64,000 bases of DNA. Source: Streptomyces ruber. Lineage in GTDB: Bacteria; Actinomycetota; Actinomycetes; Streptomycetales; Streptomycetaceae. The position numbers were made by a program, and so were the translations under genes. The stretch's first letter is position 1, and each line of letters starts with the position of its first letter. The notes beneath the pieces were generated by a model. It ran no database searches. It saw only the letters and a program-made list of their open reading frames with translations, and was not told where the DNA came from. The stretch is taken from positions 682,001-746,000 of the forward strand of contig NZ_BMQK01000001.1 in the NCBI RefSeq assembly GCF_014648075.1, in the 5' to 3' direction. Below are positions 27,078-35,913 of this stretch, piece by piece.

Positions 27078-27473
27078 TCACGCCACTATGGTCCCTCCTC
27101 CATAGTTGTGCTGGAGGATCTGACTCTTCCCGGACGTGTACGTCTCCCGCTCGGAGACGGGTTGGAAGGCACTGTCGCTGCCAACGCCAGCGATAATCGA
27201 ACGCAGTACCCGTGCAGCGTCGGGGTCCTCTTCTATCAGGGCTTCCAGCCGACCCTGCCAGCGAATGGCGACCACTTCGCCAGTCGAAGCGCCTTCGGTG
27301 ACGATCTGGCGGGACTCCTCGAGTGAGTTGATCACCTGCTTGACGCGTGCCCGGTCCCTGCGGCCGAGTAGTTCGGCAAGGCTGTCCCGTACGGCCTGCC
27401 AGGCTGTGGACGCCATCGCGGAGACCAGTACCCGGCCGGCAGCGGATGCGAGAGCTACTTCAACCGGGCCCAT
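27078..27473 (-). CDS. Small third gene of the fxs cluster, unknown function
   Basis: The 131-residue protein starts 31 bp after the fxsT stop and is probably co-transcribed. Its N-terminal two-thirds is helical (VEVALASAAGRVLVSAMAST, then RARVKQVINSLEESRQIV and DPDAARVLRSIIAGVG). The last 30 residues are disordered, ending SGKSQILQHNYGGGTIVA. Small helical proteins with such Gln/Asn/Gly-rich ends are common beside NLR-like genes in Streptomyces, and some end in amyloid-type signalling motifs. I see resemblance, not proof. It does not end in the FxSxx pattern of FxsA peptides. Confidence 0.6.
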   Translation of the reverse strand: MGPVEVALASAAGRVLVSAMASTAWQAVRDSLAELLGRRDRARVKQVINSLEESRQIVTEGASTGEVVAIRWQGRLEALIEEDPDAARVLRSIIAGVGSDSAFQPVSERETYTSGKSQILQHNYGGGTIVA

Positions 27474-27503
27474 GACTGCCGGTCCCTTGAACGAGGTTCG
27501 ACT

Positions 27504-30500
27504 TCACCGATCCGACTCCTTCGACATGTTGGCGATCTTCTGTGCGAGGGGATGTCCGGCGCCCAGCACCTTCTCCAGGTCGCCGAGAATCGCCCTGGCC
27601 ATCTCCCGCGCGCCGTCGTGCCGGCCGGCCGACTCCCGGGCGCTGATGAGCGCGGCCGCGCAGCGCAGAGTGTCCGGATGCGTGTCCCCCATCGACGTGC
27701 GGCGTTGTGCCCAAGCCGCTTCGAGCAAGGGCAGCGCATCCTGCGACCGGCCCAGCTCGAGGTTGACTGCGGCCAGGTTCTCCATGGAGGCCAGTGTCGC
27801 GGGATGTTGCACTCCGAGTATCTGTTTGCGCAGTTGATAGACGGCCTTTTCGAGGTGGAGGGCCTCTTCGTGACGTCCGGATCCGTAGTAACAGGACGCA
27901 AGATTCCCCTCGGACAGGAGCGTGTCCGGGTGTTGCGATCCCAATGACTGCCGTCTGGTCGTCACGATCGATTCGTGCAGACGGATGGCGTCCTGCCATC
28001 TCTTCTGTGCCGCCAGCACCGCGGCCAGGTTGTTCAGCGAGGCAAGGGTGACCGGATGGTCCTCGCCCAGCAGTTGCTGCCGGGCCATCACGAGCCACTG
28101 CAACCCGTCCGCGGCTCGTTTCTCATCTCCCAGTTCCCAGTCGCAGAGTGCCGAGATATGGCGGGCGGCCAGACTGTCCTCGTGAAGATCTCCGAGCAGA
28201 GCATCGAAGCGTTTGGCCACCCGCTCCGTTAGATCCTTGGCCGTAAGCGGATTGCCTGTGGACAACTGGAACCAGCACAAACGCAGAAGCAGTTCCCTGA
28301 AACCGACATCCGTCGGCCACTTGACGCTCGTGGCGAGTGGCATCAGCGTCCGGTATTTCGGCCAGCATTCCGGCCGACTCGGATCACCGGGGTCGTTGGC
28401 CACCAGCATCCGCACCAGTTCCCCGGAAAAAGCCTGTTGTTCCTCGACACTCATGTCCGAACGCACCACCGCGGCCAGAACGGGGTGAGTCCTCAACAGA
28501 CCGTTGCTGCTTTCAGCGAGGCCCTCCCGAGTCAATGCGTCCAGGGTCGCGTCGAGCTTTCCGTCATCGTCTGCGACGGTGCGAAGTGGGCGCGCGAAGG
28601 TTTCGGGGGCCGCGCGAACGAGCTTTATCGGGACCGGGTTCGGCGACACCAGTGAGAGGAGACTGAGCAGATGTCGGGCCGCCGGGTCGCGCTGCTGCAG
28701 CCGTTTCAGCTCCTGCGTCACCCGGAGCATGAGCGACTGGCCGGAATCGCCGGTCGAGCGCAGCAGGACCTGATCCATCTGGTGGTCGAGAAGGGCCAGG
28801 TAGTCGCTCACGCTGGCCCCCTGTCGGCTCAGGTGACCGGCCGCGACGTGGAGTGCGAGGGGCAGGTTGCCGAATCTCGAGGCGATCCTCGCGGCGTCCC
28901 TCGGCGTGACGTCCGGCAGAAGTCGTTGCAGCAGGGCGATCGCGTCCTGAGCCGGCAGCACCTGCACGGACAGCGAGTGCACGTTCGGAGGTACGGAGTG
29001 GCTCCGCGAAATTGTGATCACGTGACACGGGAAGGGCGGCTTGACGGGCGGGGTGTCGGTCTCGTCGACGCCGTCCACGATGATGAGCAGTCGCGGGCTG
29101 CCGGCGGGGTGGCGGTCCCCGGCGGAAGACGTGCCCGGCTCGTTCTCCACGGGCAGGAGAGACGTGACTCCTTCCACCTGTCGGTTGACTTCGACCATGT
29201 CGGTGGGACCGGTGTACCAGGCGATGTCGTAATTCCCCCGGTACCGGTAGGCGTACTCAAGAGCCAGCGCGGTCTTGCCGACCCCCGCCATGCCGCTCAG
29301 CGCGACAGTCACGTGCAGATCTCGGAATCGCCGCCAGAGGAGGAGGAGCTCACGGTCCCTTCCCACGAAGTCCTGTGCCCGCTTGGGCATTCTCCATACA
29401 GTGGGACGGGCATGGGGATACCTGACCAGGCGACGAGTTGTCTGTGCAGCGGGCGACGAGCTGTCCGCTCGGCTGCCCATGACCGCTTCCAGCGCATCGA
29501 TGAGCCGCGTTCTGGCCTCATCCTCCTCCAGGCCCGCGAGATCGATCGCCACTTTGTCCGACAGCAGTGCGGAGGTGTCGAACTCGCATAGCTTGACGGG
29601 AATGATCCGCTTCAGAGCTTCCTCGGCCTCCACTATCCCTGCGAAGGACATCTCGTACTTCAGGCTTCGGTCGGCCTCAAGATAGTGCGGTGAGACGAGC
29701 ACCAGAAGCCTGGCATTGCGCTGAAGTATCGACCGCCACACAAGGGCCCAGTTCGTTCCTGTAGCCGTATTCGTCTCCAGGAACACCCTCACGCCTGCAG
29801 CGGTCAGCTCTGCCGAGATCCACTCCGCCCAGTCACGGTCCTCGGAGGCGTAGCTGAGGTAGAAGTCGTATTCCGACTGTCGGTCGGGCCGGGACCGGTA
29901 CTCCTGCCTGAGACGACGCCGAGTCGGTTCCTCCATGGCCACGCATCCTGTGACAGCGCCTTGTGTGAGATGTTCGGTAAGTCGTTCGCAGGCAGCGAGA
30001 ACTGTGTCTTCCTGATGCGGCCGGTCTCCGATCGGGGCGAGCATCTCCTCGTACGCGTAGAAGCTCTTGTAGGGAACTTCGACATCTCCCCAATATGAGT
30101 CCGGCTCGGTCGAGGGATTGTGCCGGAGGGGTCTCTCGAAGCACCATCGTGCGTAGTCACGGCTTTCCTCGAGCCTGTCGGTCTCCCCGCTCTCGACGCG
30201 CATGGGCACGGGCAGGATACGGAGGGACGCTCCTTCCTGGCGCTGGCGCACCACGGACTCCGTCACCGACGCGCACCCGGAGATGCTCTGGTTGTTCATG
30301 GTGAAACACGCGACCAGCGTGTCCGGCATCTGGACGGTGCAGATGCCGGAGGTGTCGCTGAGCCCGGTCCTGCTGTCGATCAGAACGTAGTCGTAGGACT
30401 GGCGCATCCGGGCCTTCATCGATTCGATGAAGGCTCCCCCACCGAGCCGGTTGTAGAAGGCGTGCCAGTCGAAGCCATTGACCCGTGCGCCGAATGACTT

Positions 30501-30875
30501 GTTCTGCCTTCCGGCACCGAGGAGGTCGATGTTCCCCCGGCTGGGGAAATCCCACCGCAGGGACACAGCGTGACGTAACACGTCAGCATACGGTTCGTGC
30601 CAGTCCGGGGACTTGTCGCCCCGCGGGTCCAGTGTGGCAAAGGAGAAGTCCCAGAAGATGTCAAGGATTCCGGACGTGGCCTTCAGTTCCTTGTCGATGA
30701 GAAAAGGGTGGAAGTAGTGGTGCAGTCCGGGAGATTCCAGATCCCAGTCCACCGCGAGCACTGACCGGCCGTTGCTGGCGAGTATCCATGCCACGTTGGC
30801 CAAGGCCATCGTCCGGCCGGTGCCTCCTTTGTAGGAGTAGAAGGTGACGATCTCACCAGGTCCAGTGCCGTCCAT
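27504..30875 (-). CDS. fxsT: FxsT-type protein: ParA-like, TIR, NB-ARC and TPR domains
   Basis: The 1123-residue protein matches the tetratricopeptide protein of FxSxx-COOH systems. Order: a ParA/MinD-like ATPase (SYKGGTGRTMALAN, 14-27, with Arg in place of the P-loop Lys; AVDWDLESPG; VLIDSRTG); a TIR domain (334-460) with FYLSYASEDRDW and the candidate NADase Glu408 in RSLKYEMSF; an NB-ARC/STAND ATPase with GMAGVGKT (528-535), LLIIVDGVDE and GNLPLALHVA; and C-terminal TPRs (about 880-1115) with repeated HPxTLxSLxNLA patterns. The start follows fxsC by 4 bp. Codon 100 is TTA (30576-30578), very rare in Streptomyces. GC is lower than in the core genes, which suggests transfer. Confidence 0.85.
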   Translation of the reverse strand: MDGTGPGEIVTFYSYKGGTGRTMALANVAWILASNGRSVLAVDWDLESPGLHHYFHPFLIDKELKATSGILDIFWDFSFATLDPRGDKSPDWHEPYADVLRHAVSLRWDFPSRGNIDLLGAGRQNKSFGARVNGFDWHAFYNRLGGGAFIESMKARMRQSYDYVLIDSRTGLSDTSGICTVQMPDTLVACFTMNNQSISGCASVTESVVRQRQEGASLRILPVPMRVESGETDRLEESRDYARWCFERPLRHNPSTEPDSYWGDVEVPYKSFYAYEEMLAPIGDRPHQEDTVLAACERLTEHLTQGAVTGCVAMEEPTRRRLRQEYRSRPDRQSEYDFYLSYASEDRDWAEWISAELTAAGVRVFLETNTATGTNWALVWRSILQRNARLLVLVSPHYLEADRSLKYEMSFAGIVEAEEALKRIIPVKLCEFDTSALLSDKVAIDLAGLEEDEARTRLIDALEAVMGSRADSSSPAAQTTRRLVRYPHARPTVWRMPKRAQDFVGRDRELLLLWRRFRDLHVTVALSGMAGVGKTALALEYAYRYRGNYDIAWYTGPTDMVEVNRQVEGVTSLLPVENEPGTSSAGDRHPAGSPRLLIIVDGVDETDTPPVKPPFPCHVITISRSHSVPPNVHSLSVQVLPAQDAIALLQRLLPDVTPRDAARIASRFGNLPLALHVAAGHLSRQGASVSDYLALLDHQMDQVLLRSTGDSGQSLMLRVTQELKRLQQRDPAARHLLSLLSLVSPNPVPIKLVRAAPETFARPLRTVADDDGKLDATLDALTREGLAESSNGLLRTHPVLAAVVRSDMSVEEQQAFSGELVRMLVANDPGDPSRPECWPKYRTLMPLATSVKWPTDVGFRELLLRLCWFQLSTGNPLTAKDLTERVAKRFDALLGDLHEDSLAARHISALCDWELGDEKRAADGLQWLVMARQQLLGEDHPVTLASLNNLAAVLAAQKRWQDAIRLHESIVTTRRQSLGSQHPDTLLSEGNLASCYYGSGRHEEALHLEKAVYQLRKQILGVQHPATLASMENLAAVNLELGRSQDALPLLEAAWAQRRTSMGDTHPDTLRCAAALISARESAGRHDGAREMARAILGDLEKVLGAGHPLAQKIANMSKESDR

Positions 30876-30879
30876 GGGC

Positions 30880-32151
30880 CTACTCCGCTCCAGGTCCGTC
30901 GAGGTAGGGGCGTTGGACGAAGGCGTAGCCGGTGAGCCCCCGGGCCGGAGTGAACTCGCTGAAGACCAGCCTGGAGAGTTCGACGAGGACCTGCCGGACG
31001 CCGTCCTTGAAGGACGCTACGGTCTCCAGCGAGTGGCGGAAGGTGGGCATCTGGAATTTGGTGTGCCGGTTGAGGAGGGTCACCACCTCGGCGTGCAGGA
31101 GCTCGGCGTTGACTCTCGACTCGTCGTCCGCCACGCTCCGTGGGACCACCACGCCCACATTTACGGACAGTGTCCTGTCGTAGTCCCGAAGGGCTTTGCG
31201 ACGACTTTCCATCTTTGTCGTCCAGGGATCCAGGATGATGATGGCGAGCTGATTTTCCGCCTCGGCGGTGTCGAGGAGTTCGAGTACTTCGTCATCGAAT
31301 GGCCGGGGGTACGGGAGCAGGTTCATCTCACGTGCGACGTCGATCGCGTAGCCAACCACGGGATCCGGGGCATCCGGTTTGTACGGGGCCCAGTCGTCGG
31401 CTTGGTCGCCGTAGCACGAAGTGTCCTTCCGTACGGTCCCTATCTCCTTGCGAGTACTCGCTGCCACAGTCAGCGTGACATGTCTGGGGCCGGACGGCTC
31501 CGGATCGGAATCGTACGGAGCGGTGGGCTCGGGGGCACGCCTGTCGGTGTTCGGGGCGAGGAAGGCGTTGACCAGCGAGTCGATGTTTTCGGACACCTCA
31601 TAGCGGGGGAGACGGCTGGCCTCGATCAGCTCCGTGACGCGCCTGCCGAGAGCGATTACGAATTCCGGGTAATCCACGTGGTACTTCTTTTTCAGTTGTA
31701 CCATCTGGCGGAGCCCGCGCTCGGCGTACACTCTGCCCAATGCCGGGTCATGCGCCCATATGTCTGATGCCACTTTCGGGATCGCGGCGGCACCCTCCAG
31801 TCGGCATTTCTCCCACATGACGGGGATGATGAACTGGGGTGATTCCGAGCACGGCGTACTCTCGATGTGCATCCGTTGACGCTCGGCGAAGACCCACCAC
31901 TCCTTGCCGCAGAAGTCGTTCGCGAAGTATCTGGGGGAAATCATGGCGAGGAAAACCTTGCAACTTCCCAAGGCGTCGGTCAATTCTTTGCGCCATTCTG
32001 TCGCCACGCGCATGCCCATGTACTGGTACCCGATGTCGTCGGCGGCCAATGTGGTGGTGTGTCGAATCTCATTGCACAGGTCCCCGAAGAAGTCCGTCAC
32101 CAGATATGCATCGTTGTCCTCCCCGCAATAGCTGAGAAATATCTCGACCAC
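30880..32151 (-). CDS. fxsC: FxsC-type TIR-like protein
   Basis: The 423-residue protein has an N-terminal TIR-like domain (EIFLSYCGEDNDAYLVTDFF, then GSCKVFLAMISPRYFANDFC and GKEWWVFAE, where Glu84 is at the catalytic position). A middle region with acidic linker and a C-terminal domain follow (GYAIDVAREMNLLPYPRPFD, then LAIIILDPWT and VGVVVPRSV) resembling the FxsC C-terminal domain. The GTG at 32151 is chosen for the GGGGGA just upstream; the frame continues to 32217 without domain sequence. It is the first gene of the cluster. No radical-SAM FxsB or FxsA peptide gene is seen nearby. Confidence 0.75.
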   Translation of the reverse strand: MVEIFLSYCGEDNDAYLVTDFFGDLCNEIRHTTTLAADDIGYQYMGMRVATEWRKELTDALGSCKVFLAMISPRYFANDFCGKEWWVFAERQRMHIESTPCSESPQFIIPVMWEKCRLEGAAAIPKVASDIWAHDPALGRVYAERGLRQMVQLKKKYHVDYPEFVIALGRRVTELIEASRLPRYEVSENIDSLVNAFLAPNTDRRAPEPTAPYDSDPEPSGPRHVTLTVAASTRKEIGTVRKDTSCYGDQADDWAPYKPDAPDPVVGYAIDVAREMNLLPYPRPFDDEVLELLDTAEAENQLAIIILDPWTTKMESRRKALRDYDRTLSVNVGVVVPRSVADDESRVNAELLHAEVVTLLNRHTKFQMPTFRHSLETVASFKDGVRQVLVELSRLVFSEFTPARGLTGYAFVQRPYLDGPGAE

Positions 32152-32597
32152 GATGTCCCCCTGTCCCCACGCGTGCTTCCACGGTGATGAACACATGTCG
32201 CGCCTTCGTGATCTCATCGTCCCAGATCGCGGTCCGAGTGTCTCCCATTAGCCGACGACGGGGCGGCGCAATACGGCATTTTTGCTTCTGGCGACGTCGC
32301 TGACCGGCGCTGTGGGCTGCCGGAACCTCGTACGCACCCCTCTTCCCAGTCGCGCAGTTGTGCGGCTGTGTCAAGCATGACTAGCAAAGGCTCTCCCGTG
32401 AGTGGACGGGTGATGAGACGCCCGAAGCGTGGATGACCTTCCTGGCCGCCGGGGATCATGTGTTGAGGCGTCCGGCAGTGATCGGACGACGTCCGTCCCG
32501 TTGTGCCGACCGATGGCGGATCCGCGTCGGTACGTAACGGCGAAAGGACCGGATCGGTTCTTTCTCTTCCTTCCGGTCCGTTCGCCATGCTGATGGC
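32152..32597. other. Divergent control region between fxsC and the SLATT-type gene
   Basis: A 446-bp region serving genes on both sides. On the minus strand a weak 82-codon frame from ATG 32459 to 32214 begins GHPRFGRLITRPLTGEPLLV and could be a small leader gene, but its second half has poor codon use. No clear terminator or palindrome was found. Confidence 0.4.
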
Positions 32598-33110
32598 ATG
32601 AGCGAGACCGGGGAATCCTTGTGGAACACAGCCGTCGGGCCCTCCGACTACTCGGAGACGAATGATCGGTATCAGCAGGCGATACTTGAGCAGTACAAGC
32701 TTTGTGTGGAGATGGCCGACAGAGTCAGTTCTCGACGCGCTTTGACCAACACGTTCTTCCTCTCGTTCAACAGCGCGGTCGTGGCCGTGATCGCGGCGGT
32801 TTCGAGTCGGTCGTTGGCGGAGATGCCGCTCGTGCTGCTCCTGGCCGGATTGCTCATCCTGCTCGCCCAGTGCGCCGCGTGGTTCGTCATCGTGCGCTCC
32901 TACCGGCAACTCAACTCCGCGAAGTACACGGTGATCGGAGGGCTCGAGGACAGGCTGCCGGCGTACGCGTACTCACGTGCGGAGTGGAGGGCACTGGGTG
33001 AGGGGCGTGACTGGCGGAGGTACCTGCCCCTGACCCATGCCGAACAGTGGGTACCGATCATTTTCGCCGTGTCGTACATCGTGGGTTGCGGTGCCGTCGC
33101 GACCGCATGA
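32598..33110 (+). CDS. SLATT-type small membrane protein (candidate effector)
   Basis: The 170-residue protein matches my recollection of the SLATT (SMODS and SLOG-associating 2TM effector) pattern: ILEQYKLCVEMADRVSSRRA, then LTNTFFLSFNSAVVAVIAA with two closely spaced membrane helices (about 53-100), YRQLNSAKYTVIGGLEDRLP, and a further hydrophobic segment at the end (VPIIFAVSYIVGCGAV). SLATT proteins are predicted to permeabilise the membrane when a nucleotide-sensing partner is triggered. The ATG at 32598 follows the fxs control region. The SLOG-type gene downstream on the same strand strengthens the call. Confidence 0.65.
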   Translation: MSETGESLWNTAVGPSDYSETNDRYQQAILEQYKLCVEMADRVSSRRALTNTFFLSFNSAVVAVIAAVSSRSLAEMPLVLLLAGLLILLAQCAAWFVIVRSYRQLNSAKYTVIGGLEDRLPAYAYSRAEWRALGEGRDWRRYLPLTHAEQWVPIIFAVSYIVGCGAVATA

Positions 33111-33301
33111 GGCTGGCGTCGATGTTCGGTCGGCGAAGCCGTTCACGTCGGCACGACCACGACAGAGGGGCAACGACTCGGCGTGGCGTGCCTCGGACGG
33201 GATGTTGCCCGTGCGGCGTGGAGCGGACGTGGCCCGGCGTTGGGAGGGAGGTGTGCGGTAGAGTCCGCGGTCCGCTGTTGATCCGGGAGGGGTGCGCGAC
33301 C

Positions 33302-33790
33302 GTGACGATCCTCGCGGTGACCGGGCACATGAACCTGACCGAGGACAGTATCCCTCTGGTGCGCGCGGCTCTGGACGAACTGCTCGAGCGCTATACGGGC
33401 GACGGCGAACTCGTTGGTGTCTCCTGTGTCGCCAAGGGGGCGGACTCCCTTTTCGCCGAGGCCGTCCTCGCCGCCGGCGGACGCCTGGTCGCCGTCATCC
33501 CCTGCCTCGAATACCGCGGGAACCATGTCGACGCCGACCACGTGACCATGTTCGAGCACCTCGTCGACGCCGCCGACGAAGTGCTCGTGCTCCCGTACGG
33601 GACGGCCGACAGACAGGCGTTCGAGGCAGCCAACGCCGTACTGCTGGAACGTGCCGACCGGCTCGTCGCAGTGTGGAACGGCGAAGCTCCGAGCGGCAAG
33701 GGCGGAGGAACCGCCGATGTGGTCTTCGCGGCTCGGGAGGCCGGCATCCCCGTCGACTTGGTGTGGCCGGAGGGAGCCGACCGCAGCTGA
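33302..33790 (+). CDS. SLOG-type (Rossmann-like) predicted nucleotide-sensing protein
   Basis: The 162-residue protein begins ILAVTGHMNLTEDSIPLVRA and contains VSCVAKGADSLFAEAVLAAG, then RLVAVIPCLEYRG, VLVLPYGTADRQAFEAANAV and GGGTADVVFAAREAGIPVDL. This order fits the SLOG superfamily (LOG/DprA-like), which binds nucleotide ligands. The GTG at 33302 is preceded by GGGAGGGG at 33285-33292; an apparent upstream extension to 33047 overlaps the SLATT gene in another frame. It lies 191 bp downstream of the SLATT-type gene. The ligand is unknown. Confidence 0.65.
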   Translation: MTILAVTGHMNLTEDSIPLVRAALDELLERYTGDGELVGVSCVAKGADSLFAEAVLAAGGRLVAVIPCLEYRGNHVDADHVTMFEHLVDAADEVLVLPYGTADRQAFEAANAVLLERADRLVAVWNGEAPSGKGGGTADVVFAAREAGIPVDLVWPEGADRS

Positions 33791-34021
33791 GCGGCTCGGC
33801 GGAACCGGGGACTCCCAGTGGGTCATCGAGTGCCAGTGAATGCGCAGCCGGACAGCCCCCGCCGTGAAACGGGAGAAGCCCCGTGCCCTCGCCCCGGCTC
33901 CCTACCGCTCGGCCCCAGATCCCGCAGTCGGCAAGACGTTCCTTCGTGCCGCTGCCGGTGGTGGCCGGCTGTGACGTGCTCCAAGGCCGCCGACGCCGCA
34001 CTCGCTGCGGGCCCGGCCGGC

Positions 34022-34699
34022 TCACTTGCCGGTGCCGACCGGATCGACCCTGATGCCGTCGGAGGCGGAGCCGTCGGAGACGGGCACGTTGATGTCGACG
34101 GGCAGGGAATGGGAGTGGGTCTCGTCGGGCGGGGTGACCACGAGGGTGGTGTAGGTGACCCCGGAACCGCCGGAGGTGTTCGGCGGGTAGTACAGCTGGA
34201 AGTTGGTCTCCCCGCCGGGCTCGATGGTGACCAGCGGCGCGGCGCGGTCGCTGCGGGCAGCGCTGACGGTGCCGTCCTTGCCCTTGAGGTCGACGCCGGG
34301 GAAGCCCTGGAGGGCGCAGTCGGCGGAGCCGTTGTTCTTGAGGCTGACGACGATGACGCCCTCGCCCATCCCGTGCGTCTGGCGGAAGCCGAGCCGGGAG
34401 GTCTTGCAGGTGCCGGTCGCGGCGGGGGTGGCTGCATGTGCGCCGGAGGAGCCGGAGGAGCCGGAGGAGCCGGAGGAGGCCGAGGCGGCCGGGGCCTCGG
34501 ACCTGGCGGAGCCGTCCGTGCTCGCGGTGGTTCCCGCGGTGCTCGCGCCCGTGTCCGCGCTCGCGCCGCTGTCCCCGGCGCCCTGGGAAGAGGCCGAGGC
34601 GTTCGCGCTCGCCGAGGTGCCGTCGCCGCTCTGGCAGGCGGTGAGGGAGAGGCCGGCCGTGAGGGCCAGGGCCAGGGCCGGGAGGTTGCGGATGCGCAT
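34022..34699 (-). CDS. DUF4232 lipoprotein
   Basis: The 225-residue protein has a signal peptide with lipobox (ALALTAGLSLTACQSG, Cys22) and a long Ser/Ala/Gly-rich linker including SSGSSGSSG repeats. A C-terminal DUF4232 domain follows (GTCKTSRLGFRQTHGMGEG, then IVVSLKNNGSADCALQGFPG and ETNFQLYYPPNT). It is anchored outside the membrane; the function of DUF4232 is not known. Start ATG 34699. Confidence 0.85.
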   Translation of the reverse strand: MRIRNLPALALALTAGLSLTACQSGDGTSASANASASSQGAGDSGASADTGASTAGTTASTDGSARSEAPAASASSGSSGSSGSSGAHAATPAATGTCKTSRLGFRQTHGMGEGVIVVSLKNNGSADCALQGFPGVDLKGKDGTVSAARSDRAAPLVTIEPGGETNFQLYYPPNTSGGSGVTYTTLVVTPPDETHSHSLPVDINVPVSDGSASDGIRVDPVGTGK

Positions 34700-34794
34700 G
34701 ATGTCCCCTCCTTGTCGGGGAGTGAGCCCACCGGGGACGGGGACTCACGCAGCGGTCGAGACGTCCGACTCGGCGAGTGCCTAATGTGTGGCAG

Positions 34795-35913
34795 TTACAA
34801 ACACCCGTCCGCCATGCCTGTCTTCATCCCTGCCCCGCACAACGGCACCACAGCCGTACGCTGCCCGAGCGTTTCCTCCCGTACGGCCGCCCACGCCACC
34901 GCCCCGGTGGTCTCCACGTACAGGCCGCGGGAGGCCAGGTCGCGCTGCGCGTGCCGGATCCGGTCGTCCGTGACCGTGAGGAAGGTGCCGCCGGACTCCC
35001 GCACCGCCCGCAGGATCTGCCGGGCCCTCGGCGGGCGGGGGATCGCGATGCCCTCGGCCAGGGTGGGGGCCGTCGCCGGCGGGGCCGCTCCGGGCAGGTC
35101 GTCCGCGCCCTCGGCCCAGGCGTGGGCGAGGGGTGCGACCGGGGCCGCCTGCACCGCGTACAGGGCGGGCCGCCGGTCGATCAGGCCGGCCGTGTGCAGT
35201 TCGGCCACCGCCAGCGCGGCGCCCAGCAGCAGCGTGCCGTTGCCCACGGGAAGGACGAGGATGTCGGGGAGGCGGCCGCCGAGGTCCTCCCACAGCTCGT
35301 GGACGTAGGTCTTCGTACCGTGCAGGAAGTACGGGTTGTGCACGTGGGACGCGTAGAAGACGCCCTCCGCGACGGCCGCCTCCCGGGCCGCCCGCGCCGC
35401 CGCCTCGCGGTCGCCGTCCACCACGTGCGGCCGCGCGCCGTGCGCCGCGATCTGCTCCAGCTTCTTCGGCGAGGTGCCGGAGGGGACGTACACCGTGCAG
35501 GGCAGCGCGGCCCGTGCGCAGTACGCGGCGACGGCCGTGCCCGCGTTGCCGCTGCTGTCGGCGATCACCTGCCGGGGCCGCAGCCGCAGCGCCAGCTCGG
35601 CCAGCATCACCGCGCCCCGGTCCTTGAACGACAGTGTCGGCGTCAGGAAGTCCAGTTTGGCCGAGACGCCGTCCGCCAGTTCCACGAGCGGGGTGCGGCC
35701 CTCGCCCAGGGAGACCGTGGGGGCCGGCAGCGGCAGGCACTCCGCGTACCGCCAGAGCGAGTTGACCCGTCCGGCGAGCGACTTCAGCGGGGCGGGCGTG
35801 GGGGCGAAGTCGAGGTCCAGCGGGCCCCGGCAGGCGGGGCACCACCCGGCGAGCGAGTCCGAGGGGACGCGTGTTCCGTCGACGGGGCAGAAACAGTCCG
35901 GCAGAGGCTTCAT
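34795..35913 (-). CDS. Threonine-synthase-like PLP-dependent enzyme
   Basis: The 372-residue fold-type II PLP enzyme opens with a small cysteine pair region (FCPVDGTRVPSDSLAGWCPA, CRGPL), as in some threonine synthases. It then has SFKDRG with the Schiff-base lysine, the phosphate loop ADSSGNAGTAVAAYCA and VLPVGNGTLLLGA. The reaction is either threonine synthesis from phosphohomoserine or a related beta-elimination/replacement. Because housekeeping thrC lies elsewhere in streptomycetes, a paralogue with another substrate is possible. Confidence 0.8.
   Translation of the reverse strand: MKPLPDCFCPVDGTRVPSDSLAGWCPACRGPLDLDFAPTPAPLKSLAGRVNSLWRYAECLPLPAPTVSLGEGRTPLVELADGVSAKLDFLTPTLSFKDRGAVMLAELALRLRPRQVIADSSGNAGTAVAAYCARAALPCTVYVPSGTSPKKLEQIAAHGARPHVVDGDREAAARAAREAAVAEGVFYASHVHNPYFLHGTKTYVHELWEDLGGRLPDILVLPVGNGTLLLGAALAVAELHTAGLIDRRPALYAVQAAPVAPLAHAWAEGADDLPGAAPPATAPTLAEGIAIPRPPRARQILRAVRESGGTFLTVTDDRIRHAQRDLASRGLYVETTGAVAWAAVREETLGQRTAVVPLCGAGMKTGMADGCL

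Noticed and set aside
27078..32597. A FxSxx-COOH peptide gene (FxsA) hidden in the cluster
   Set aside because: No short frame ending in Phe-x-Ser-x-x-stop was found on either strand around fxsC, fxsT or the small gene.
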